Source of the DNA: RPQJ01 sp963793005
GTDB lineage: Bacteria; Pseudomonadota; Gammaproteobacteria; Steroidobacterales; Steroidobacteraceae
Assembly: GCA_963793005.1 (NCBI GenBank)
Contig: CAWBYP010000002.1
Coordinates: forward strand, 1,116,001-1,180,000
Direction of reading: 5' to 3'
DNA length: 64,000 nucleotides
Shown one piece after another: positions 21,787-29,636 of this stretch (the first letter of the stretch is position 1; each line of letters starts with the position of its first letter). A program made the position numbers and the translations under genes. Under the pieces are notes generated by a model, which worked only from the letters and a program-made list of their open reading frames with translations, did not search any database and was not told where the DNA came from.

Positions 21787-22143
21787 CTATTGCTGCTTCT
21801 TCCTGCCGCAGCCGGCCTCGTAGGCCTGCACGAAGATGGCGGACAATTCCTTCACCGGACCCGGGGTCTTGCCCTTCGCTTCCAGTTCGTCGCGGAACAC
21901 CTGGCACTGCGGCCCTGGATCGATCGAGGCAATCATTCCAGCTGCAGCCCTGGTCCGATCCTGCGACTCAGGCTGCGGCGCGGCAGGTTGAACCTGGGTG
22001 GCCGTCGACCCAACGTCCTCATCATCGTCCTGCGCCTGCGCCTGCGCGGGCGCCTGAACCTGAGCTTGCGGCGCTTCTTTCTTCGCGCATCCCGCCATGA
22101 TCGCCAGGACGGTGATGCCAGCCAACACTGTTACTTTGTTCAT
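21787..22143 (-). CDS. Small lipoprotein of unknown function
   Basis: A 118-residue predicted lipoprotein: MNKVTVLAGITVLAIMAGC places the lipobox cysteine at residue 19. A Gln/Ala/Pro and acidic linker (residues 22-60) leads to a short helical C-terminal part with two Cys (in GPQCQVF and EAGCGRK) that could form a disulfide. It is not recognised. It lies between two decaheme cytochrome genes and stands alone between terminators, so it may be an accessory of the surface cytochromes, which is a guess from position. Confidence 0.6.
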   Translation of the reverse strand: MNKVTVLAGITVLAIMAGCAKKEAPQAQVQAPAQAQAQDDDEDVGSTATQVQPAAPQPESQDRTRAAAGMIASIDPGPQCQVFRDELEAKGKTPGPVKELSAIFVQAYEAGCGRKKQQ

Positions 22144-22254
22144 CGTTTCTCACACTGGGAATGGGTGCCCGGGGGTGGGCCGGAAGAATGCCACATGGCC
22201 GCCGAAACGGGATACTGGCTTTCCGAGCCGCGACTGACCGCCTGGGCATGCTCG

Positions 22255-22285
22255 AAAAAAAGAGGCGGACCCGAAGGCCCGCCTC
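22255..22285 (-). terminator. Intrinsic terminator after decaheme 3
   Basis: On the minus strand GAGGCGG (22279-22285) pairs with CCGCCTC (22262-22268), with further pairing inside, followed by a run of seven T (22255-22261). It is 60 bases beyond the decaheme 3 stop. Confidence 0.9.
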
Positions 22286-22345
22286 ACAGTTCATCCTGGC
22301 TCAGGGAGCCGGGATGGGCCCGATGGCCCATCCCGCTCAGTCAGC

Positions 22346-24679
22346 TCAGGGCGTGTCGAGAATGGTCTGGCGGCCTTCCGGGAAGACCTGTGGGACCCAA
22401 CCATTCTGGTACGCATGGCCCTTGACGTCTGTCGAGTTGTGGCAACTCGTGCACGCAGCAGCCGATGCACCCTGCAGGGTGTCGTTCAGCTGGGCTGACG
22501 GTCCCGGGCCATAAGGTGCCGCGCCAGTATCGAGCGTCGTGGCCACGGCCTCGCTCTGCTCAGGCGTGTTGTCTACAGAACCCGGCACGTGGCAGGCAGC
22601 GCAGTCGTTGAACTCGCGAGGATAGGTCGGCTCGTAGAAGTTGAACGTCTGGCACGAGACCGCCAGTGCAGGATCCGCACCGTAGACCAGGGACTTCCCA
22701 GGCTGAGCCGGAGTACACGGGACGGCCGGCAGCCAGTTCGGGACATCCGACACGCTTTCCGCCCAGGCGTAGATGCCACGCGTCCGGTAGATCACGAACG
22801 GCGTAGTGGACTCGCCGGCCGTGTGGATGCGGTGCAACATGGTCTTCAGCTCGTAGGTCTGGCCAGCCAGGCCGTCGTACGCTTCAGACGCGGTTACGCC
22901 CATCGCAACGCGGTTGTTCTGGTCGCTGGACGCCGAGTTGTGGCACATCACGCACATCTTGGTGTTGTCGACCCGGGTGTTGCCGTGCTGGTAGAGCGAG
23001 CCTACATGGCACGTCAGGCACTGGTCGTTGCCGACGATTTCGCGACGCATCGTGGTCGGCGGCAGGCCGGAGCCCACTACAAACTCGTAGGTCGGCGTCG
23101 GGACACGAACGTACTCGTAGGCGAACTCATACTCCGGAGAGTACTGCGGTGCATCGAAGTCGGCCGGCAGCGGAATCTGCGGCTTGCCCTGCAGTGCCAC
23201 GATTCCCACCATTCCGTTGACTATGTCGGGGTTGGTGTCCCTGGGAATAGTCGTCGTCGCAACGTTGCCGGCGCAAGTCGTGTTCGCAGTGGTCACGTTC
23301 ACGGCATTGGCCTGGCCCGGTGCGTTGGCATTCTGGCCGAGGATGAAGTCATTGCCCTGCTGGTAGGTGCGCAGCATGCTGAGCGACCCATCCGGCTGCG
23401 GAACATTGAAGAACCCCGGAGCAGTCGCAGTGATCGTGCTGTTGCACGGGTCGACGCTGTTGCCCATGTAGGTAGCTGTCCAGGTGATGGCCAGAGTCCC
23501 GCCCGCAACACTGTCGGTGACGCCGGTGATCTGCCAGGTGAAGAGCTTGCCGTCGGTGACGGAGCGGTCTTCGCCATCCCAGATCAGGCCAACGCGTTCG
23601 GTCTCGATGCCGTTGTGCATCTGGGTGACCGTGGTCGGCGCGCCGAGTGTGTTGCCAGCGAAGTGGCAGCTTTCGCAGTCACCGGTGACGCCTTCGTGCG
23701 AGAAGCCCGGGAACTCGAAGTCCCAGCTTTCCATGGAACCATGGCAGCTGAAGCAGTTGTCGGCCGTGACGGGCATCGCGTTGGCCTTCGCCAGCGCTCC
23801 GCTGTCCTTCGTGTGACAGACGCTGCAGTTCGTCATGTAGGTCGGGTACGTGACCGCGTAGGTCCAGGTCCTCGTGCCGGTGGTGTTCTGCAGGTCGTAC
23901 GAACCGGTCGGCATCAGATGCGAGTTGTGGACGCCGTGGCCGATGTCGACCAGACGCGGATAGGTTGTGTTGTCCGCGTCGTGGCACACCGTGCAGTTCT
24001 GTCCGCTCACCGGGTAGCCGTAATGGAAGCCGTTGCCCATGGTGCTGTGGCACCCGGAGCAACCCGCCGTGCTGACGAGTTCTTCGTCTGGCGCGGCCGG
24101 ATAGTTACCCATCACGATTGCCCGCGTTCCGAGAGCGTTCTCGATGCGGAACAGGTAGCGCAAATCCTGTGCCGCCAACGCGCCGCCGCCGGTGATCGTA
24201 ATCGTGTAGTTACCGTTGCCATTGCTGGTCAACGCCTGGGCATACCCTTCGGTGGATAGATCGTAGCGAGTACCATCGAAATAGTAATCCCGGGAGATCG
24301 TGGTGAAATCATTTGTGTTGACGCCGTCCAGCTTGAGGTTGAACGTCAGCGCCAGGTCTGCATCAGCGTTCACCAAGGCAAAGGCCAGGTTGTTGATGGC
24401 AACCACCGGAGGCATGGCGTGCGCGTCGGTGACAGCGTAAACAGAGCCTTCGTCGTGGCATACGCCGCAGGACTCGCGTGGCTCGGTCGTGCCGGCAATT
24501 GGACCCGTGGGACCGGTGGGACCGGTGGGACCGGTGGCACCTGGTCCTCCCGGCTGGCCGGGGGCTCCGTTCTTGCCGTCGTCGCCTGAGCAACCGGCTA
24601 CGCCGATTGCCGTCAGCGCCATCAATGCTAGGAGCGCGACGCGTGATCGCGTGATGCCCCGGGCGCTCGAAGTTGTCAT
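22346..24679 (-). CDS. OmcA/MtrC-family decaheme surface lipoprotein cytochrome 3
   Basis: A 777-residue third decaheme, transcribed alone. Lipobox Cys30 is followed by the longest collagen-like linker of the three. Ten CxxCH motifs occur (CGVCH, CSGCH, CTVCH, CSVCH, CFSCH, CESCH, CLTCH, CVMCH, CAACH, CTSCH). One heme (CGVCH) comes before the first beta domain and is followed by a 140-residue gap, so the arrangement is 1+5+4 rather than the 5+5 of its neighbours. The leader is nearly identical to those of decahemes 1 and 2. The ATG at 24679 has GGGAG upstream. Its own promoter region holds the perfect operator-like palindrome. Confidence 0.9.
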   Translation of the reverse strand: MTTSSARGITRSRVALLALMALTAIGVAGCSGDDGKNGAPGQPGGPGATGPTGPTGPTGPIAGTTEPRESCGVCHDEGSVYAVTDAHAMPPVVAINNLAFALVNADADLALTFNLKLDGVNTNDFTTISRDYYFDGTRYDLSTEGYAQALTSNGNGNYTITITGGGALAAQDLRYLFRIENALGTRAIVMGNYPAAPDEELVSTAGCSGCHSTMGNGFHYGYPVSGQNCTVCHDADNTTYPRLVDIGHGVHNSHLMPTGSYDLQNTTGTRTWTYAVTYPTYMTNCSVCHTKDSGALAKANAMPVTADNCFSCHGSMESWDFEFPGFSHEGVTGDCESCHFAGNTLGAPTTVTQMHNGIETERVGLIWDGEDRSVTDGKLFTWQITGVTDSVAGGTLAITWTATYMGNSVDPCNSTITATAPGFFNVPQPDGSLSMLRTYQQGNDFILGQNANAPGQANAVNVTTANTTCAGNVATTTIPRDTNPDIVNGMVGIVALQGKPQIPLPADFDAPQYSPEYEFAYEYVRVPTPTYEFVVGSGLPPTTMRREIVGNDQCLTCHVGSLYQHGNTRVDNTKMCVMCHNSASSDQNNRVAMGVTASEAYDGLAGQTYELKTMLHRIHTAGESTTPFVIYRTRGIYAWAESVSDVPNWLPAVPCTPAQPGKSLVYGADPALAVSCQTFNFYEPTYPREFNDCAACHVPGSVDNTPEQSEAVATTLDTGAAPYGPGPSAQLNDTLQGASAAACTSCHNSTDVKGHAYQNGWVPQVFPEGRQTILDTP
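24502..24537. repeat. 9-bp tandem repeat in the collagen-like linker
   Basis: Three exact copies of GACCGGTGG (24511-24537) preceded by one copy with a single mismatch (24502-24510). Each unit encodes one Gly-Pro-Thr triplet of decaheme 3 on the minus strand. Slippage here would lengthen or shorten the linker without a frameshift. Confidence 0.9.
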
Positions 24680-24782
24680 GTTTGACTCCCTAGAAGATTC
24701 TTGGTCAGCGATGCTCAAAACTGAATCCCGGCCAAAGCTGGGATTTCGCAACGCATACTAGGGAAATCGCGAACTCGGGGGC

Positions 24783-24800
24783 ACTGCGGATATCCGCAGT
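24783..24800. promoter_or_regulatory. Perfect 18-bp palindromic operator-like site (copy 2)
   Basis: ACTGCGGATATCCGCAGT is identical to its own reverse complement and lies 104 bases upstream of the decaheme 3 start. A 16/18 copy is found upstream of decaheme 2. The symmetry suggests binding of a dimeric regulator. Confidence 0.65.
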
Positions 24801-24895
24801 CCTGTCGCGTCTTTCTTCGGTGGAACAAGCATATGACGCTTGCCCGCAAGGATCGTTCCCGGCTGTAAACCGTGGATAACACGTACCAGGCCGAC

Positions 24896-24978
24896 GAGGG
24901 GACATTCTCCTTTTTCGCTGCAGCCCCAGATCGTTGCGATTAAGCAACACGGTCGGCGAAAAAGGAGAATGTCCCCTC
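24896..24978. repeat. Perfect 23-bp inverted repeat with 37-bp loop
   Basis: The arm at 24896-24918 (starting GAGGGGACATTCTCC) is exactly repeated in reverse complement at 24956-24978. The intervening 37 bases hold no gene. The right arm abuts the hypE stop codon. The long arms, C-rich tips and T/A tracts could form a cruciform or a terminator-like stem. The structure resembles dispersed palindromic repeats or a small inverted-repeat element; no transposase is nearby. The rest of 24680-24895 holds the operator-like palindrome and no gene. Confidence 0.85.
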
Positions 24979-25995
24979 CTAGCAGATGCGGGGCAGCGGA
25001 TCGTCCTCGAGTTCCTCGATGACGCGCTCGCCGCCGATTTCGGTGCGCAGCACCACGCGCGCGGGCTGCGCGCGCAGGTGGCCGATGATCGCCGCATCGC
25101 GACCGTCGGGCAGCGCCCGCATCGCCTCGAGCGCGGCCGACGCATCTCCGGATGACGTGACCGCCACCACCCTGCCCTCACAGGCGAGGAAATAAGGGTC
25201 GTAGCCCAGCATCTCGCAGACCGAGCGCACCGAGTCGCGTACCGGGACAGCCGACTCGTCGAGCAGGATGCCGAGGCCGGTCACCTGGGAAATCTCGTGC
25301 GTCACGGTCGCCAGCCCGCCGCGGGTCGGGTCGCGCATGAAGCGCAGCCCGGGCACGGCCGCGAGCGCACGCGTGAGCCCCAGCACGCTTGCCGCGTCGG
25401 ACTGGAGGTCGCCGCGCAGGCCGAACTGCTCGCGCGCCAGCATCACCGCGATGCCGTGGTCGCCCACCGGACCACTGACCAGCAGCGCGTCGCCGTCGCG
25501 GATGCCGTCCATGCCGAGCTTGAGGCGCGGGTCCTTGACCCCGATGCCGCTGGTGTTCAGGTAGATTCCGCCGCCCTCGCCGCGCCGCACGACCTTGGTG
25601 TCGCCCGCCGCCACGACAACGCCAATTTCCGCAGCGGCTGCGGCAATGCCGGCAACCACTCGCTCGAGCACGGCGAACTCCAGCCCTTCCTCCAGCAGCA
25701 CGCCCAGGCTCAGGTATTTCGGGATGGCTCCGGCCACCGCGAGGTCGTTGGTGGTGCCGTGCACCGCAAGCGAGCCGATGTTGCCGCCCGGGAATTCGAT
25801 CGGTTGCACGGTGAAGCTGTCGGTGGTGAACACCAGCTCTCCCGCGCCAGCATCCCAGGGCAGGATCGCGGCATCGCTGTTCGTGTCCAGCAGCGGATTG
25901 GCCAGGTGCCGCGCGAAGATCTCGTGGATCAGCTCGCGCATGTAGCGGCCGCCGTTGCCGTGGGCCAGCGAAACATGTGTGTCCAGCATCGTCAT
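24979..25995 (-). CDS. hypE: Hydrogenase maturation factor HypE
   Basis: HypE (338 residues) dehydrates the thiocarbamoyl group on its own C-terminal cysteine to thiocyanate, the CN source for [NiFe] hydrogenase. The protein ends in PRIC, the required C-terminal cysteine. The PurM-like ATP-binding fold is shown by DSFTVQPIEFPGGNIG, VHGTTNDLAVAGA and AAGDTKVV. The ATG at 25995 overlaps the stop of the radical SAM gene, so it is the last gene of the coupled hyp operon. The stop codon touches the inverted repeat downstream. Confidence 0.96.
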   Translation of the reverse strand: MTMLDTHVSLAHGNGGRYMRELIHEIFARHLANPLLDTNSDAAILPWDAGAGELVFTTDSFTVQPIEFPGGNIGSLAVHGTTNDLAVAGAIPKYLSLGVLLEEGLEFAVLERVVAGIAAAAAEIGVVVAAGDTKVVRRGEGGGIYLNTSGIGVKDPRLKLGMDGIRDGDALLVSGPVGDHGIAVMLAREQFGLRGDLQSDAASVLGLTRALAAVPGLRFMRDPTRGGLATVTHEISQVTGLGILLDESAVPVRDSVRSVCEMLGYDPYFLACEGRVVAVTSSGDASAALEAMRALPDGRDAAIIGHLRAQPARVVLRTEIGGERVIEELEDDPLPRIC

Positions 25996-27362
25996 GTGTG
26001 CACCTCGCGGCCTGGCCGCCCGATCGACTCTAGCGGCACCACGGCCTCTGCATTCCAGGTATCGAGTTCCGCGCGGATGTGCTCGCGCATCTGCTCGCGC
26101 ACGTCGTTCACCGAATTGAAGAACTCCGCCATCATCAGCACCCAGCAGTACATACCGCGGGGCGTCAGCCGCAATGCGTCGGCGTCGTGGCGAGTGGCGC
26201 CCAGTGCGCGCATCGCGGCCAGCTCGGGCGCCATCAGTAGCCAGAACGCCGCGCCATAGCGCTCGGCGATGTATTCGCGCTTGAGCGTCCCGCCGAACAG
26301 GCGCACCAGGTAGTCGTAGCGCATGCGCTCCCTGAGGCCCAGCACGCGCCGCTGCGTTATGCCGCTCTGCCCACGCTCGACGCGACGGCAGTAGTGGTTC
26401 AGCGAGAACGTCGTCGAGTACATCGCGCCGCCCACGTAGCTGAACGCTCCGCTGCCCACGCCGACGTAGTCGTCCTCGTCGATGATGTATTCATCGAACA
26501 TGCCCTCGCCGCGGGTGAAGCACCAGGCCGAGGACGCGCGATATTTCGGCTGCAGCCGCTCCAGCACGCGCTGGTACATCGCATGGCGCAGCGACTCATC
26601 GGCATTGCCCATCGACTTCTGCATCTTGTGCCGCGCCGTCCGGGCAGTCATCAGCGGATAGAACGACACCTGGTCCACGTCGAGCTCGAGCAGCGCATCG
26701 ATGTCGTGGTCGAGCATCTCCATCGTCTGTCCCGGCAGGTTGAAGATCATGTCCACGTTCATCGTCGGGAAGATGCCGCGCACCGCCGCGAGGCGCTCGC
26801 GCATCGCGGCGCCGCTGCCGTACTTCTCGAGTCGCTCCATGCCTGCCAGCAGGCCGTCGTCGAAGCTCTGCACGCCGACGGAAAAGCGCGTCACGCCGGC
26901 GTCGCGATAACGGTGCAGCACGCCGGGCTCGAGATGATTCGGGTTGGTCTCGATCGACACCGCACGAACCGGAGACAACTCGCGGATCAGCCGGAGCGTC
27001 GCCAGCAGCTCTTCCGGGTTCACGGTCGGCGTGCCGCCGCCCACGTACACGTCGTCGAAGCGGAACCCGGCCGCGTGGTAAAGGCGGATCTCGTTGCGCA
27101 GCGCCGCGAAGTAACGCGCGGTCCTGGTGTCGTTGTACCGCACCCTGTGGAACGAGCAGAACGGGCACAGCACCTCGCAGAAAGGAATGTGCACGTACAA
27201 CTGGCAGGGCTTCGCCGGCGGGGTCGGCATCACGTCGGCCGATTCGTCCTCGTCGAAACGCATTGCGCCCGCGTATTCGCGGCGCAGGATCCACAGGAAC
27301 GGTGGTTCAAACCAGGGCATGCGTGCAGTGTATCCGTCGGTGTGCTGCGCCATCCGGTTCAT
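25992..27362 (-). CDS. Radical SAM protein of the HemN/HemW-like family inside the hyp operon
   Basis: A 456-residue radical SAM enzyme. The cluster motif is CEVLCPFC (CX3CX2C), followed by DDVYVGGGTPTVNPEEL and SIETNPNHLEPGVL, as in coproporphyrinogen-dehydrogenase-like proteins. A C-terminal HemN-like winged region follows. True HemN needs additional N-terminal residues that are not evident, so heme synthesis is not claimed. The ATG at 27362 overlaps the restored hypF stop (ATGA); a second ATG at 27320 is possible. It shares ATGA with hypE. Its role in hydrogenase maturation, if any, is unknown. Confidence 0.8.
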   Translation of the reverse strand: MNRMAQHTDGYTARMPWFEPPFLWILRREYAGAMRFDEDESADVMPTPPAKPCQLYVHIPFCEVLCPFCSFHRVRYNDTRTARYFAALRNEIRLYHAAGFRFDDVYVGGGTPTVNPEELLATLRLIRELSPVRAVSIETNPNHLEPGVLHRYRDAGVTRFSVGVQSFDDGLLAGMERLEKYGSGAAMRERLAAVRGIFPTMNVDMIFNLPGQTMEMLDHDIDALLELDVDQVSFYPLMTARTARHKMQKSMGNADESLRHAMYQRVLERLQPKYRASSAWCFTRGEGMFDEYIIDEDDYVGVGSGAFSYVGGAMYSTTFSLNHYCRRVERGQSGITQRRVLGLRERMRYDYLVRLFGGTLKREYIAERYGAAFWLLMAPELAAMRALGATRHDADALRLTPRGMYCWVLMMAEFFNSVNDVREQMREHIRAELDTWNAEAVVPLESIGRPGREVHT

Positions 27363-29636
27363 GGCGCGCCGCCGGCCAGCCGTCCGAGGTGCTCGGCGAC
27401 CTGTCCGTAGGCGAGTCCGCCGTCGTTGCACGGGATGCTGCCCGGGCAGCAGCACCCTGAGTCCCCTCTGTTCCAGGCCATTCGTTGCAAGTTGCGTGAG
27501 CAGCCGGTTCTGGAACACCCCGCCGGTGAGACCGACGAGCGCGACGCCCGAGCGCTCGCGCTCGGCCACGGCGACGTTGCAGATCGCGTCGGCAAGCGCC
27601 AGGTGCACGGCCGACGCTCGCTCGCCGACGCTGCGGCGCTCGTCGGCACACCAGCCGAGCAGCGGCGACCAGTCGATGCGCGGCAGGCCCTCGCCGTCCT
27701 CGACCAGCGGCAGCCGGGGGAACTCACCCTGCGTACCGGCCCGGGCCTCCAGCCACATGGGACCCTGCCCTTCGAAGCTGGCTTCCAGCACTCCAAGCAC
27801 GATCGCCGACATGGCATCGAACACGCGGCCTGCCGCGCTCGAGCGCGGTGCGTTCAGGCCACGCTGCCAGGCCTCGCGTACGATCGGGTCCGGCACGGCA
27901 ACCGGACATTCGATTCCCGCTTCCCAAGCGAGCGCGGCCGCACTTCGCCACGGCGAGCGCCCGGCCTTGTCGCCGCCCGGCAGTCGGAAACTGCGCAGGC
28001 TGGCCGTACGCCGCCACGAACCCGGCCGGCCCGTGAAGGTCTCGCCTCCCCACAGCGTGCCGTCCTCGCCGTAGCCGACACCGTCCCAGGCAAATACGGT
28101 GGCCGCGTCCTCGACGCCGTGTTCCATCAGCAGTGCCGACGCATGTGCACGATGATGGAACACCGTCGAGTGCGGCCGGCCTTGCGCCTGCACCCAGCGC
28201 GTGGTCGCGTAGCCGGGGTGGGCGTCGCAGAGGAAACGCACCGCCTGCACGTCGTACAGGCGCTGCAGGTCCGCCACCACCTGCGCGAAGACCTCCTCGC
28301 TGCGCAGCGTGCCCATGTCACCGACATGCGGTGAGACGACGATACGCCGGCCCCACGCGAGCGCGATGGCGAGCTTCAGGTGCCCGCCGACCGCGAGCAC
28401 GGGCTCGGGCAGTTCGGCGGGCAATTCAAGCTCCAGCGGCGCAGTGCCACGGCCCAGGCGTATCGGCCTGCTGCGTCCGGCGATGACTCGCACGACCGAG
28501 TCGTCGGCCGGGCGCACGATCGGGCGATCGTGGTGCAGGAATGCGTCGGCAACCGTTGCGAGCCTCTGCTCCGCCTCGGCCGGATCCGTCAGCACCGGTT
28601 CGCCGCTCACGTTGCCCGAGGTCGCGACGATCGGTCCGCCGAAGGCAGCAAGCAACAAGTGATGCAGCGGGCTGTAAGGCAGGAACGCACCGACTTCCGC
28701 GAGCCCCGGAGCCACCGACGGCGCGAGCCGGGAATCCTCTCGCCGCTTCGCGAGCACGATCGGGCGCGCTGGATCGGTGAGCGCCGCGCATTCCGTGCCG
28801 TCCGGGTCGAGGTCGGCGCGCACGGCGTCGAGCCCGTCGGCGCCTGCCTGCGGGAACATGACCGCCAGCGGCTTGTGCGGACGACGCTTGCGCGTGCGCA
28901 GTCGCTCGACGGCCGACTCGAGCCGCGCGTCGCACAACAGGTGGTAACCGCCGATGCCGCGCACCGCGAGCACGCGGCCCTCGCGCAGCACCGCGACCGC
29001 TGCTGCAAGCGCGCCTTCGTCGCCGCTGATGCGCTTCGCCCCGGGCGCGAAGAATTCGAGGTGCGGCCCGCAGCTCGGGCAGGCTACTGGCTCTGCGTGA
29101 AAGCGCCGGTCAAGCGGATCGCGATATTCGCGCAGGCACGCAGCGCACAGCGGAAAGCCGAGCATGCTGGTGTTCGGCCGGTCGTAGGGCAGCGCCGTGA
29201 TGATGGTGTAGCGTGGCCCGCACTGCGTGCAGTTGATGAACGGGTAGCGGTAGCGGCGATCGGAGGGGTCGGACAATTCGCGCACGCAGTCGTCGCAGGC
29301 ATAGAAATCCGGTGGCACCGACACCTGCGGCGCGTCCGAGGCGCTCGACTCCGCGATATGGAACCCGCCTGCCGTGGGCGGCGCGCAGTCTTCGGCAGAC
29401 CGTATCGCAGGCAGGGCGAGCGGCGGCGCACGCGCGACGATGTCGCGTTCAAATCGAGAGACGCTCGCCTCCGGGCCGCACACTACGACCTCGACGTCGC
29501 CACGCAGGTTCTTGACGTGTCCGCCTAGCCCGTATTCGTGCGCAAGCCGGTAGACGAACGGGCGGAAGCCGACCCCCTGCACCCTGCCGGTCATCACGAT
29601 CCGGCGGGCGACCAGGCCTGCGGCAGTTTCACTCAC
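27359..29636 (-). CDS. hypF: Carbamoyltransferase HypF, with an apparent one-base frameshift near its end
   Basis: HypF makes the carbamoyl group for HypE. Domains in order: acylphosphatase (GRVQGVGFRPFVYRLA), two CxxC zinc-finger pairs (ACDDC/NCTQC, CAAC/ACPSC), a YrdC-like domain (SGNVSGEPVLTDPA) and a Kae1-like domain (HHRAHASALLMEHG). The start is a GTG at 29636 overlapping the hypD stop. At 27441-27446 the frame breaks: the original frame loses the conserved C-terminus and runs on into the next gene. Deleting one base of CCCGGG restores IPCNDGGLAYGQVAEHL and a TGA at 27359 overlapping the next ATG. The restored protein has about 758 residues, the usual length. It could be a sequencing error, a real mutation or recoding. 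Confidence 0.9.

Noticed and set aside
25992..29636. A single 1214-codon HypF-radical SAM fusion protein
   Set aside because: The join destroys the conserved HypF C-terminus, which is intact in the next frame with a stop overlapping the next start, so two genes with a one-base indel explain it better.
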